From Citrobacter portucalensis (GTDB lineage Bacteria; Pseudomonadota; Gammaproteobacteria; Enterobacterales; Enterobacteriaceae), in NCBI RefSeq assembly GCF_002042885.1, contig NZ_MVFY01000011.1, positions 62,001 through 126,000 on the forward strand: DNA of 64,000 nt, written 5' to 3'. A program made the translations under genes and the position numbers. The notes beneath the pieces were generated by a model, which was not told where the DNA came from, searched no databases, and worked only from the letters and a program-made list of their open reading frames with translations. Below, in pieces: positions 27,162-36,493 of the stretch (within the stretch, counting starts at the first letter, position 1; the number at the start of each line of letters is the position of its first letter).

Positions 27162-27929
27162 TTACTCTGGCTGTACCAGCGTCAGGGCAACGGATTGCGC
27201 TTTTAATTCAGTCTGCGCGTTTGGCGGTAGATTCACATCGGTAACAACATCGGTAAAGCAACTAAGCGGCGCGACGTTAAATAACGAATGTGCGCCGTAC
27301 TTACTGCTATCCGCCAGCAATACCTTCCGTTGGGCATTCGCAATAATTTCCTGCTTTAATCCCGCTTTGTCTTCCGTTGGCGTGGTTACACCCTTTTCCA
27401 TACTCCAGGTGTTACAGCTCATAAAAGCAATATCAGGATAGACGCTGCGCAACATTTTCCGGCCAAACTCACCAATACAGGACTGGCTGCTGTCATCGAT
27501 GCGTCCACCGACGATCGTCACCTCTATCTGACGGAATTCTGACAAAAACAGGGCAATATGCAGATCAACGGTAATCACTCGCAGCGGCAAATGCGTCAGA
27601 CATTTTGCCAGCTCCAGCATTGTGGTACCGGCATCAAGCACCACGGCATCACCCGCACGCACCATTGAGGCGGCAAAACGCGCAATCGCCCGTTTCTCAG
27701 CAGGCGATCGCAGTTGCTTTTCGTTTGTGGTTGGCTGCGCAGCTTCAAAGCGTCGTAACGCAACACCGCCGTGGCTGCGGCTGATCACACCCTGTTCATC
27801 CAGCTTGATGAGATCGCGCCTGATCGTTGCTGGAGAGGCGTCAACCGCGTCAACCAACTGTTCCACGGTAACCAGCGTATGATTTTTCAAATACGCCACA
27901 ATCTTATCCAGACGGTGTTGCCCTTTCAT
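27162..27929 (-). CDS. DeoR-family transcriptional regulator of the D-threonate operon
   Basis: 255 aa. N-terminal winged helix (residues 1-57, with [14 protein letters not shown] as recognition helix) and a C-terminal DeoR sensor domain of the isomerase-like fold ([22 protein letters not shown]). Last gene of the permease-kinase-pdxA2 operon, 9 bases after the pdxA2 stop. Presumably represses the operon and is relieved by a phosphorylated intermediate, as is usual for DeoR proteins (inference). From memory, the same arrangement occurs in Salmonella. Confidence 0.88.
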   Translation of the reverse strand: MKGQHRLDKIVAYLKNHTLVTVEQLVDAVDASPATIRRDLIKLDEQGVISRSHGGVALRRFEAAQPTTNEKQLRSPAEKRAIARFAASMVRAGDAVVLDAGTTMLELAKCLTHLPLRVITVDLHIALFLSEFRQIEVTIVGGRIDDSSQSCIGEFGRKMLRSVYPDIAFMSCNTWSMEKGVTTPTEDKAGLKQEIIANAQRKVLLADSSKYGAHSLFNVAPLSCFTDVVTDVNLPPNAQTELKAQSVALTLVQPE

Positions 27930-27938
27930 AACAGTAAA

Positions 27939-28922
27939 TTACGCCAGTTGCATTGCCAGTTTGATCGATACGGCCATGCTCTCAGATTTTGCTTTTCCCG
28001 TCCAGGCGATATCAAATGCCGTACCGTGATCGGCAGAGGTACGAATAAACGGTAAACCTGCTGTGATATTTACACCATCATAGAAACCCAGCAATTTCAG
28101 CGGGATATGCCCCTGATCGTGGTACATCGCCACCACCATGTCATACTGACCTTCATAAGCCTGTAAAAACACGGTATCCGGCGGGCACGGACCGTAAACA
28201 TCCATCCCCTTCGCTCTCATATTCTCAATCGCGGGTCCGACAATACGAATTTCCTCATCGCCAAACAGGCCATTCTCTCCGGCATGTGGATTCACCCCCG
28301 CAACGGCAATACGCGGGTGTGCAAAGCCTACGCGCTTCAGGAAGGTATCCGCGATACCAATCACCGTTTCGACACGTTGCCCATTGAGCGTATCAAGGAA
28401 TTTGCGCAGAGCGATATGCGTCGAAACATGGATAACTTTCAGCTTATCGGTGTACAGCACCATCGCATAGTCGCGGCTTTCGGTTAGCGTTGCCAGCAGT
28501 TCGGTATGTCCAGGATAATTGTGTCCGCCGAGATGCAGCGCTTCTTTGTTCAACGGCGCGGTCGCGATGGCATGTACATCCCCCTTCATCGCCAGTTCAG
28601 TCGCCCGCTTCACACAGCGATAGGCCAGATCGCCCGCCTGCGCCTGCACTGTACCTGGGAGCAGTTCGTCAGGTTTCGCCAGCGGTTCATCAATCACATG
28701 AATCGTATCTGGCGTGAATCTGGCATCGGCGACCTGTTCAATAGCGCGAAATGTTACTCCGTCAGCCAGCCCCTGAGCCTGTAACCGCTGCAGCGTTTTT
28801 AGGCACCCAACCACCACCAGCGGCGCACCATTAAGTTCATCTTCGCGTAGCGCTTTAACAATAATTTCCGGACCAATCCCCGCCGGGTCTCCCATCGTAA
28901 TCGCAATTGTTTTAGTTACCAC
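27939..28922 (-). CDS. pdxA2: 4-phospho-D-threonate 3-dehydrogenase (PdxA2)
   Basis: PdxA-family NAD-dependent dehydrogenase. With DtnK it oxidises D-threonate 4-phosphate, and decarboxylation yields dihydroxyacetone phosphate (function established for the Salmonella homologue, from memory). TMGDPAGIGPE and the metal-ligand stretches HTELLA, YHDQGHIPLK and RTSADHGTAFDIA are present. 327 aa from the GTG at 28922, the length of Salmonella PdxA2; AGGAG lies 7 bases upstream. It overlaps the kinase gene by 11 bases. A distinct paralogue from vitamin B6 PdxA, which is encoded elsewhere. Confidence 0.9.
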   Translation of the reverse strand: MVTKTIAITMGDPAGIGPEIIVKALREDELNGAPLVVVGCLKTLQRLQAQGLADGVTFRAIEQVADARFTPDTIHVIDEPLAKPDELLPGTVQAQAGDLAYRCVKRATELAMKGDVHAIATAPLNKEALHLGGHNYPGHTELLATLTESRDYAMVLYTDKLKVIHVSTHIALRKFLDTLNGQRVETVIGIADTFLKRVGFAHPRIAVAGVNPHAGENGLFGDEEIRIVGPAIENMRAKGMDVYGPCPPDTVFLQAYEGQYDMVVAMYHDQGHIPLKLLGFYDGVNITAGLPFIRTSADHGTAFDIAWTGKAKSESMAVSIKLAMQLA

Positions 28923-30183
28923 GGTACATCTCCTCAATAAAATACAGCGCATCGCAAAGGGTCGTATCAGAACCGAATCCACCCGCTTTGGTAATAACCG
29001 GCAAGTCGTCAATCTCGCTATTCACAAACGTTCCGCACGGAATACACGGGGCGACCTCACTGTGGATGCGATACCCTTCTGCACCCAACGCACTGGCGAC
29101 CGCCGTGGCAATATCGCCTCCGGTCAGGAACAATCCGCCGATACGTGCTTGTTCAATAATGCGCAGCGTTATCTCCCCTAGACGCTGACTCAGCAGTTCT
29201 CCCAACTGCTGGCGACTCATCCCCACGTTGAAACACAGCGTGTCGATCATGTCCCGGTCTTCTGCACATCGACTGGTGCGTAAGATCGTGTGCTGCTGCT
29301 GGCTCAGTTGCGCGCAAGCCTGTTCAATAACAGAGTCCATTTCCGGTGCAAATGACGATGCAACCAACCGCGCGGCATCGATATCAACGACTTTTGCCCG
29401 ACCCTGACACACTGCTTTTTCCACCTGACGTCGCGTTGCCTCACTCATTGAGCCAGCCACAACCAACACCGGTAATTCCTGCTTTTCTTGCATAAACGTT
29501 GCGGCCGGTAGCGCATTGGCAAGCCCTGCCGCCCCTACGAGCAGCGGCATCTGTTTTTGCTCACAAACCGCCTGCGCAATGAGCGCGAGATCTCGCTCTT
29601 CCACAGCATCCACCACCACCATACATTCGCCGGCTTTTGCAAAAGCGCTCAGCAGCGCACTCAAACTTCCCCGACGCACATCCACCAGCGACACCTCATG
29701 TACAGGGACATCGCTTTGCAGCGCGACCAGTTCAGCAATACGCGAAGAGTGAATAGGCGTTTTTGGATCGCTGGCGAATTCCGTTTCCAGCAGCGGCACA
29801 CCATGGACCAGGCACAAGCCATCCTGCGTGGTGCGCCCGGCAGCAGGAATTGCCGCCGCAATCACGGCCAGCGTCCGACCGGCTGTACGCATGGCTGCAG
29901 TGACTTCAGCCCCCACATTGCCACGAAATGTCGAGTCTATTTTTTTGTATACCAGCGGTATTGCTTCGCCCTCACACCATGGCGCTAACGCTTGTTGTAC
30001 AGCCGCGGCGGCCTGCGTTGCCGGCATCGCCCGGCTTTCCGTATTGATGACCAGAACATCGGCGCGGCGCGACGGTTTCTGCGCTGGGGTCAGCATTACT
30101 TCGGTACGCGCCCCTTTTTTCGCCAGCTGTACGCCGGTATCGTTAGAGCCCGTAAAGTCATCGGCGATAACGATCATTTTCAT
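28912..30183 (-). CDS. dtnK: D-threonate kinase (DUF1537 four-carbon acid sugar kinase)
   Basis: 423 aa of the DUF1537 kinase family, with N-terminal substrate-binding domain (IVIADDFTGSNDTGVQ) and C-terminal nucleotide-binding domain (GGLFLTGGDIATAV, ...TKAGGFG). The Salmonella homologue phosphorylates D-threonate, giving the substrate of PdxA2. The ATG at 30183 has AGGAGAAG upstream; 16 extra codons are open upstream inside the permease gene. Overlaps the permease stop by 4 bases and the pdxA2 start by 11, so translation is coupled. Confidence 0.88.
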   Translation of the reverse strand: MKMIVIADDFTGSNDTGVQLAKKGARTEVMLTPAQKPSRRADVLVINTESRAMPATQAAAAVQQALAPWCEGEAIPLVYKKIDSTFRGNVGAEVTAAMRTAGRTLAVIAAAIPAAGRTTQDGLCLVHGVPLLETEFASDPKTPIHSSRIAELVALQSDVPVHEVSLVDVRRGSLSALLSAFAKAGECMVVVDAVEERDLALIAQAVCEQKQMPLLVGAAGLANALPAATFMQEKQELPVLVVAGSMSEATRRQVEKAVCQGRAKVVDIDAARLVASSFAPEMDSVIEQACAQLSQQQHTILRTSRCAEDRDMIDTLCFNVGMSRQQLGELLSQRLGEITLRIIEQARIGGLFLTGGDIATAVASALGAEGYRIHSEVAPCIPCGTFVNSEIDDLPVITKAGGFGSDTTLCDALYFIEEMYRGN

Positions 30184-31133
30184 GCTTTCTTCTCCTGCAC
30201 GGCCTGACGAGACTGCCTTTTCGCGACCCACGACGTAAGAATTGGCGTCAGAATGGCGGTTGTAATGACTGACGCAGCGATCAGCGGCGCTGCCGCAGCG
30301 GCAACCTCTGCCAGCGAGGGATCGGCCTGTGCTATAGCCAGTGGCGTCGCGACGGCGTTCCCCGCCGTACTGGATGCCGCAGCACCAGCAATACCACTCC
30401 CGCCAACCAGACGATCGGCACGAATGTTAAAGAAGCCGCCCACAAAGGTGGTCAGCACACCCAGCAGAATGCCCGCCAGACCGCCTTGCAGCAGCATTTC
30501 CAGGTTAATACCGGCTCCAAGTGCAAATGCAAAGAAAGGAATGAGCAGTGGACCGCCTTTGGTCAGGAAGTCACGCATATTGGCGTCGAGGTTACCGAGG
30601 ATCATGCCAACCACCAGCGGAACAAGAACCGCCACCAGCGCCATGATAGGAATATTTGCCATACCCGCCGCGCCCAGCGCGATCATGGTAAAGAAAGGCC
30701 CGTCATTCAGAGACAAAATGGAGATCGCACCGACATCACGTTCATTGCCAAACTCGCCAACCAGCGCCGCGTAAAGCCCGCCATTGGAGTTACTCATTGC
30801 CGCAATAATGGCAACACCGCTTAAGCCAAAGATGCCCTCCGCGCCAAACAGGTGTTCAACCCCGAGACCAATTGCAATCGCGACCAGTAACTTGGTCAGC
30901 GTAATCGTGCCGCCTTGTAGCAAAGCTTGCGGCGCCGCCTTTACGCTAATTCCCGCCCCCATACAGAGCAGGAACGCGCCAATCAAGGGAGCCGCGCCAT
31001 TTTTAAATAAAGCCGTGGTGAATCCACCGATCTGCAACGCCTGCGGGGCAAAAGTGTTGATAATGGCACCGATAACCAACGGCACAACCATCATGCCGCC
31101 GGGTACGCGTTCTATTGCCTTCTTGATGTTCAT
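30180..31133 (-). CDS. KdgT-family sugar-acid permease
   Basis: 317-aa inner-membrane protein of the 2-keto-3-deoxygluconate:H+ symporter family with about ten hydrophobic segments; the family signature region ASSTAGNAVATPLAIA is clear. It is the first gene of the operon with dtnK, pdxA2 and the DeoR regulator, so its substrate is more likely D-threonate or a related four-carbon acid than 2-keto-3-deoxygluconate (inference). The ATG at 31133 is preceded by GGGAAG; 19 more codons are open upstream but do not look conserved. Confidence 0.85.
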   Translation of the reverse strand: MNIKKAIERVPGGMMVVPLVIGAIINTFAPQALQIGGFTTALFKNGAAPLIGAFLLCMGAGISVKAAPQALLQGGTITLTKLLVAIAIGLGVEHLFGAEGIFGLSGVAIIAAMSNSNGGLYAALVGEFGNERDVGAISILSLNDGPFFTMIALGAAGMANIPIMALVAVLVPLVVGMILGNLDANMRDFLTKGGPLLIPFFAFALGAGINLEMLLQGGLAGILLGVLTTFVGGFFNIRADRLVGGSGIAGAAASSTAGNAVATPLAIAQADPSLAEVAAAAAPLIAASVITTAILTPILTSWVAKRQSRQAVQEKKA

Positions 31134-31229
31134 GGTCTTCCCGCCTGTTGTTATGTTGTGATTAAATAAAATCACAGCGATTATATTCAATCAAAATCAG
31201 ATCACAAACGCGGCAGATCACAGTTTTTA

Positions 31230-31257
31230 AATGATTAATAAAAATCAAATAATCATT
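31230..31257. promoter_or_regulatory. Candidate operator upstream of the permease operon
   Basis: Perfect inverted repeat AATGATTA / TAATCATT with a 12-base spacer, about 100 bases before the permease start. Three copies of ATCACA/G lie between it and the gene (about 31169-31222), resembling CRP half sites. A DeoR-family binding site is the likely reading, unproven. Confidence 0.4.
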
Positions 31258-31263
31258 CGGATG

Positions 31264-31292
31264 AAAAAAAAGCCGGGTTTGTCTCACCCGGC
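31264..31292 (-). terminator. Rho-independent terminator of yacL
   Basis: GCCGGGT / ACCCGGC (31272-31278 and 31286-31292) followed by eight Ts on the minus strand (31264-31271), 22 bases beyond the yacL stop. Confidence 0.92.
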
Positions 31293-31313
31293 TTCATTGA
31301 TATCTGAAATATC

Positions 31314-31676
31314 TCAGGATTGATGCACAAATTCGCGGTATGCCGCCACAACCTGAAGAAAGTCCTCTACACCACAGAGCGAAAAACTTTCTTCGTCGTA
31401 GTAGCTCATCCCCTCTTCCATCTCATCGCCAGAGAACTCCAGCTGATTAGCGCGAACCATCACTTCTTCGCCATCCAGCCAGAGCGTGTATTCATGCCCT
31501 ACTCGCTGCCAGGAGCGCTCACTGCCCTTAACCGCACGCGCTGCCTGTTCCACTTCATCAAGTAAGGCCAGGTTTTCTTTCACTTCCTCATTAAACCAGT
31601 GCCCCACCACCTCGTGGCCCATGGACATACGCACTTTTACCACCCCGGTAATATCGCGCAGAAATTCGTAATCCAT
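31314..31676 (-). CDS. yacL: Conserved UPF0231 family protein YacL
   Basis: 120-aa acidic soluble protein of unknown function, nearly identical to E. coli YacL. The start at 31676 ([10 protein letters not shown]) is used because the eight upstream codons are not conserved. No catalytic motif can be recognised; many Glu/Asp and aromatic residues. It lies between acnB and the D-threonate operon, with its own terminator and, on the other side, the acnB terminator. Confidence 0.92.
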   Translation of the reverse strand: MDYEFLRDITGVVKVRMSMGHEVVGHWFNEEVKENLALLDEVEQAARAVKGSERSWQRVGHEYTLWLDGEEVMVRANQLEFSGDEMEEGMSYYDEESFSLCGVEDFLQVVAAYREFVHQS

Positions 31677-31779
31677 AATGTCTTCCTCTACTCCCGGCAA
31701 TGCGCCAATACCGCATTGCGCCTTGCTGTAATTATCGCAGCAGCGCGGCAGAAAAAAAGCGTAGTGGGTATAAGGAATA

Positions 31780-31818
31780 GAAATAAAAATGCCCGGAGAA
31801 GCAGACTTCTCCGGGCAT
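31780..31818 (-). terminator. Rho-independent terminator of acnB
   Basis: Thirteen-base-pair stem ATGCCCGGAGAAG / CTTCTCCGGGCAT with a 4-base loop, followed on the minus strand by TTTTATTTC. Confidence 0.93.
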
Positions 31819-31850
31819 TGATGCGTTTTTACACAAAATGCTTTAGGGCA

Positions 31851-34448
31851 TTACACCGCGGTCTGGAAAATCACACCATCCGCTTTCTCGGTGTACTGAG
31901 ACAGCTGGTCGAAGTTCAGATAACGGTAAGTATCTACGGCCGTTTTATCTACCTGCGCCACATAGGTCTGATACTCTTCCGCCGTCGGCAGTTTGCCGAT
32001 GAGCGCCGCAACCGCCGCCAGTTCCGCAGAAGCCAGGTAGACGTTCGCCCCGGTACCTAAACGGTTCGGGAAGTTACGGGTAGAGGTCGACACCACCGTT
32101 GCGCCGTCGGCTACACGCGCCTGGTTACCCATGCACAGAGAGCAGCCTGGAATTTCGATACGCGCACCGCTCTTACCGAACACGCTGTAATAACCTTCTT
32201 CGGTCAGCTGTGCCGCATCCATACGGGTTGGCGGAGCCACCCACAGACGCGTTGGCAGTTGGCCTTTGTGCGCATCCAGCAGCTTACCAGCGGCACGGAA
32301 GTGGCCGATGTTAGTCATGCAGGAGCCGATGAACACTTCGTCGATCTTCTCGCCCTGTACGTCAGACAGCAGACGCGCATCGTCCGGATCGTTCGGTGCA
32401 CACAGGATTGGCTCTTTGATATCCGCCAGATCGATGTCGATCACTGCCGCGTATTCTGCGTCAGCGTCGGCTTCCAGCAACTGCGGATCCGCCAGCCATT
32501 TTTCCATGCCCTGCACACGACGTTCCAGCGTACGGCGATCGCCGTAACCTTCTGCGATCATCCACTTCAGCAGAACGATGTTAGAGCTCAGATACTCAAC
32601 GATCGGCTCTTTGTTCAGCTTGATGGTACAACCGGCAGCAGAACGTTCAGCGGAGGCGTCGGTCAATTCGAACGCCTGCTCTACTTTGAGATCCGGCAGA
32701 CCTTCGATTTCAAGAATGCGGCCAGAGAAGATGTTCTTCTTACCTTTCTTCTCAACGGTCAGCAGACCCTGTTTGATCGCGTACAGCGGGATGGCGTGTA
32801 CCAGATCGCGCAGGGTGATACCCGGCTGCATTTTGCCTTTGAAACGCACCAGAACGGATTCCGGCATATCCAGCGGCATCACGCCGGTCGCCGCAGCAAA
32901 CGCCACCAGACCAGAACCTGCCGGGAAGGAAATACCAATCGGGAAACGGGTATGGGAGTCACCACCGGTACCTACGGTATCCGGCAGCAGCATGCGGTTC
33001 AGCCAGGAGTGAATAACGCCGTCGCCCGGACGCAGCGACACACCGCCGCGGTTCATGATGAAGTCTGGCAGCGTGTGATGCGTGTTCACGTCAACCGGCT
33101 TCGGATACGCCGCAGTGTGGCAGAAGGACTGCATCACCAGGTCAGACGAGAAGCCCAGGCACGCCAGGTCTTTCAGTTCGTCACGGGTCATAGGGCCAGT
33201 AGTATCCTGAGAACCGACGGAGGTCATCTTCGGTTCGCAGTACGCGCCCGGACGGATGCCTTTCACGCCGCAAGCGCGGCCAACCATTTTCTGTGCCAGG
33301 GAGAAGCCACGACTGCTTTCCGCCACGTCTTTCGCCTGACGGAATACGTCGCTGTGCGGCAGACCCAGCGCTTCGCGCGCCTTGGTGGTCAGGCCACGAC
33401 CGATGATCAGCGGGATACGGCCACCGGCGCGTACTTCGTCGATCAGGACTTCGGTTTTCAGCTCAAAGCTTGCCAGCAGTTCGCCGGTTTCGTGGTTGCG
33501 TACTTCGCCTTTGAACGGGTAAACGTCAATCACGTCGCCCATGTTCATGTTCGACACGTCCACTTCAATCGGCAGTGCGCCCGCATCTTCCATGGTGTTG
33601 AAGAAGATAGGTGCAATTTTGCCGCCGAGGCACAGGCCGCCGCCACGCTTGTTCGGCACATGAGGAATGTCGTCACCCATGAACCACAGCACGGAGTTGG
33701 TTGCGGATTTACGCGAAGAACCGGTACCGACAACATCACCCACATAAGCCAGCGGGTAACCTTTTTTCTGCAATTCTTCGATCTGTTTGATCGGGCCAAC
33801 CACGCCCGGCTGATCCGGTTCGATACCTTCACGGGCGTTTTTCAGCATCGCCAGCGCGTGCAGAGGGATATCCGGGCGAGACCATGCATCCGGTGCCGGA
33901 GAAAGGTCATCGGTGTTGGTTTCACCCGTCACTTTAAAGACGGTAACGGTGATTTTTTCAGCCAGAGCTGGACGGTTCAGGAACCATTCGGCATCAGCCC
34001 AGGATTGCATTACCTGCTTCGCATATTCGTTGCCCGCTTTGGCTTTTTCTTCTACATCGTAGAAGTTATCGAACATCAGCAGCGTTGAAGAGAGCGCTTT
34101 GGCGGCAATCGGCGCCAGTTTTGCATCGTCCAGCGCGTCGATCAGCGGATGAATGTTGTAGCCACCCTGCATGGTACCCAGCAGTTCAATGGCTTTTTCT
34201 GGGGTAACCAGCGGGGAGGTGGTGTCGCCTTTTGCGACAGCGGCGAGAAAACCAGCTTTAACATAAGCGGCTTCATCTACGCCAGGAGGAACGCGGTTGA
34301 TCAACAGGTCTAACAGGAATTCTTCTTCGCCCACAGGCGGGGTCTTCAGCAGCTCGACAAGTGCAGCCATTTGGGTTGCGTCTAAAGGTTTTGGCACAAT
34401 CCCCTGGGCAGCACGCTCAGCTACGTGCTTACGGTATTCTTCTAGCAC
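31851..34448 (-). CDS. acnB: Aconitate hydratase B (bifunctional with 2-methylisocitrate dehydratase)
   Basis: Main TCA-cycle aconitase, 865 aa, and in its apo-form an mRNA-binding regulator. The N-terminal HEAT-like domain (AcnB-specific) precedes the swivelling domain and the iron-sulfur catalytic domains. Cluster cysteines are in GSCMTN (about 710) and CSLCMGN (about 769 and 772). Full length, no disruption. A 448-base gap upstream holds its promoter. Confidence 0.97.
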   Translation of the reverse strand: MLEEYRKHVAERAAQGIVPKPLDATQMAALVELLKTPPVGEEEFLLDLLINRVPPGVDEAAYVKAGFLAAVAKGDTTSPLVTPEKAIELLGTMQGGYNIHPLIDALDDAKLAPIAAKALSSTLLMFDNFYDVEEKAKAGNEYAKQVMQSWADAEWFLNRPALAEKITVTVFKVTGETNTDDLSPAPDAWSRPDIPLHALAMLKNAREGIEPDQPGVVGPIKQIEELQKKGYPLAYVGDVVGTGSSRKSATNSVLWFMGDDIPHVPNKRGGGLCLGGKIAPIFFNTMEDAGALPIEVDVSNMNMGDVIDVYPFKGEVRNHETGELLASFELKTEVLIDEVRAGGRIPLIIGRGLTTKAREALGLPHSDVFRQAKDVAESSRGFSLAQKMVGRACGVKGIRPGAYCEPKMTSVGSQDTTGPMTRDELKDLACLGFSSDLVMQSFCHTAAYPKPVDVNTHHTLPDFIMNRGGVSLRPGDGVIHSWLNRMLLPDTVGTGGDSHTRFPIGISFPAGSGLVAFAAATGVMPLDMPESVLVRFKGKMQPGITLRDLVHAIPLYAIKQGLLTVEKKGKKNIFSGRILEIEGLPDLKVEQAFELTDASAERSAAGCTIKLNKEPIVEYLSSNIVLLKWMIAEGYGDRRTLERRVQGMEKWLADPQLLEADADAEYAAVIDIDLADIKEPILCAPNDPDDARLLSDVQGEKIDEVFIGSCMTNIGHFRAAGKLLDAHKGQLPTRLWVAPPTRMDAAQLTEEGYYSVFGKSGARIEIPGCSLCMGNQARVADGATVVSTSTRNFPNRLGTGANVYLASAELAAVAALIGKLPTAEEYQTYVAQVDKTAVDTYRYLNFDQLSQYTEKADGVIFQTAV

Positions 34449-34896
34449 GACGATATCTCCTCGCTCTCATTGTCATAATGCGGCGCTTTTGTAGATGGGC
34501 GATTCTCTTCACGCTCCTGTGAGACAGTAGTTAGTAGGGTAAATGCCCGGTACCGCATAAGGCACAATAACAGGATTTTCATTAAGTGTTAATCCGTTTA
34601 CAAAAAAGCAACATAAAAAATTGGCTGAATCGTTAAGAATGGTATAGCGACAAGGCGAGGTGAAATTAAGTCAGCTTAAAACCACCCATAAACGGTTAAT
34701 TTTCAAGCGCGATCGGCTGAATATTCCAGCGATTTTTCCGCCATCACATATAATTGTGTAATAAATACTCACACTCTTTTTTCGGACCTACCTGGTGAAT
34801 CAACCATAAAAGTCAAAACTGTCTAACACGGGTGAATAATACTCGCGGCAACAGGAACGCCTCACGGCACAGCGCTCGTCTCGTTGGAGTCATTTT
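34449..34896. other. Intergenic region between divergent acnB and yacH
   Basis: 448 bases with promoters for two divergent genes. I see no tRNA, REP or strong hairpin, and no clear CRP or ArcA site by eye. The acnB leader begins right after GAGGAGATATCG (minus strand), a good ribosome site. The yacH side has GTTGGAGTCATTTT before its ATG. Confidence 0.5.
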
Positions 34897-36483
34897 ATGA
34901 AGTTGCCCCTTAAGCCACATCTGCTTGTCCTTTTGTGCAGTGCCGGGCTGTTTGCCGCCTCTGGCGTGATGTTTGTTAAAAGTCGCACAACGGAGCCTGC
35001 TCCTCCGCCCCCCGTTGCGCAGCAACCGTCAACACCGGCCCCAGCTCCCGTAGCGGCCCCTGCCCCGGCCGACCAAACAGCGCCCGCCGTGGCACCAACC
35101 TACTCGGCAGCACAGATCGATCAGTGGGTTGCACCCATCGCGCTCTATCCAGACTCGCTGTTGTCACAAATTTTGATGGCCTCAACCTATCCGGCTAACG
35201 TCATCCAGGCCGCACAGTGGTCAAAAGACAATCCCAAAATGCAGGGCGATGCCGCCATTCAGGCAGTTGCCAGCCAGCCCTGGGATCCCAGCGTGAAATC
35301 GCTGGTTGCCTTTCCTCAGTTGATGTCGCTGATGGGTGAAAATCCGCCGTGGGTACAAAGTCTGGGCGATGCTTTCCTCGCACAGCCGAAGGACGTCATG
35401 GATTCCGTTCAACGTCTGCGCGCGCTGGCGCAACAAACCGGCGCGCTGCAATCAACACCGCAACAGACCGTCACCACCGTGACCAAAGCGGCACCGGCGA
35501 AAACCGCCACCAGCACGTCAACAACCAGCACTACCACCACGACAAGCCCTACGGTCATCAAGATTGAATCCGCCGATCCGCAGGTGGTGTATGTTCCAAC
35601 CTATAACCCGAACACGGTTTACGGTACCTGGCCGAATACCGCCTATCCGCCAACCTATCTGCCACCAACGCCCGGTGAGCAATTTGGTAACAGCTTCGTC
35701 AATGGTTTAGGCTTCAGCCTTGGTGTCGCCACAACCTATGCCATCTTCAGCAACATCGACTGGGATGACGACGACGACCACCATCATAATGATGACTGGG
35801 ATAACCATGGCGGCTATAACCGCAACGGTGATAACAACATCAACATTAACGTTGATAACTTCAATAAAATCAGTGGTCAGCGCCTGACAGATGCCAACCG
35901 TACCTGGCAGCATAACCCAGCCTACCGTGAGGGTGTGCCTTACCCAAATAGCCAGCTCAATAACCGCTTCCACTCCACTAACACGGCAACCGGGTTAAGT
36001 TCGACTCAGCAAAGACCGGTCAACCGTGATAACCAGCGCCAGGCAGCCCTGAGCCAGATGGAAAAATCGACGGGGAAAACATTCCCGCAAACGGCGCGTA
36101 CGGGCACGAGAGACGCCCAGCGTCAGGCATCGAATCAACAACTGAAGCAAATTTCCCAACGTAATAACTACCGCGGTTACGATACCAAACCGCAAACCGC
36201 GAAGCGGACGAGCACTCAGCAGCGGGAGAATCGCCAGGCAGTCGCCCAGCGACAGGAGAAACGGGTCACGCAACCGGCGCAGCAACGCAATGTACAACAG
36301 CGCAATCTTCAACAGCGAACCAGCCAGCCACGCGCCAATGCGCTGAGCGGTAACGACAGTCGCTCCGCCAACTGGCAGGCACAGCAACAGCGAGGTGCCC
36401 AGAGCCGGCAGGTCGCCCGTAATCAGCCATCACGCCAGCCTTCTGGCGGGCGTGCTGAACACCGTGAATTCCGTCATCGTTAA
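34897..36483 (+). CDS. yacH: DUF3300 protein YacH
   Basis: 528 aa. N-terminal signal/anchor (residues 7-28), a Pro/Ala-rich linker (about 35-65), the DUF3300 domain (about 68-190, with WVAPIALYPDSLLSQILMASTYP), a Thr/Ser run, a second conserved block (VVYVPTYNPNTVYG..), then a very acidic His/Asp/Asn segment near residues 288-310 (DDDDDHHHNDDWDNHG) and a long Gln/Arg/Asn-rich tail. Secreted or membrane-anchored; function unknown. The Asp/His tract could bind metal (inference). Shorter than E. coli YacH (about 617 aa as I recall), mostly in the low-complexity tail. Followed after 10 bases by a DUF2950 gene. Confidence 0.88.
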   Translation: MKLPLKPHLLVLLCSAGLFAASGVMFVKSRTTEPAPPPPVAQQPSTPAPAPVAAPAPADQTAPAVAPTYSAAQIDQWVAPIALYPDSLLSQILMASTYPANVIQAAQWSKDNPKMQGDAAIQAVASQPWDPSVKSLVAFPQLMSLMGENPPWVQSLGDAFLAQPKDVMDSVQRLRALAQQTGALQSTPQQTVTTVTKAAPAKTATSTSTTSTTTTTSPTVIKIESADPQVVYVPTYNPNTVYGTWPNTAYPPTYLPPTPGEQFGNSFVNGLGFSLGVATTYAIFSNIDWDDDDDHHHNDDWDNHGGYNRNGDNNININVDNFNKISGQRLTDANRTWQHNPAYREGVPYPNSQLNNRFHSTNTATGLSSTQQRPVNRDNQRQAALSQMEKSTGKTFPQTARTGTRDAQRQASNQQLKQISQRNNYRGYDTKPQTAKRTSTQQRENRQAVAQRQEKRVTQPAQQRNVQQRNLQQRTSQPRANALSGNDSRSANWQAQQQRGAQSRQVARNQPSRQPSGGRAEHREFRHR

Positions 36484-36493
36484 GGGAACCGAC

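Noticed and set aside
32259-34088. 609-codon open frame antisense to acnB
   Set aside because: Mirror frame of a conserved, GC-rich coding sequence; the translation is rich in His/Arg/Gln without any domain pattern, and has no plausible promoter or ribosome site.
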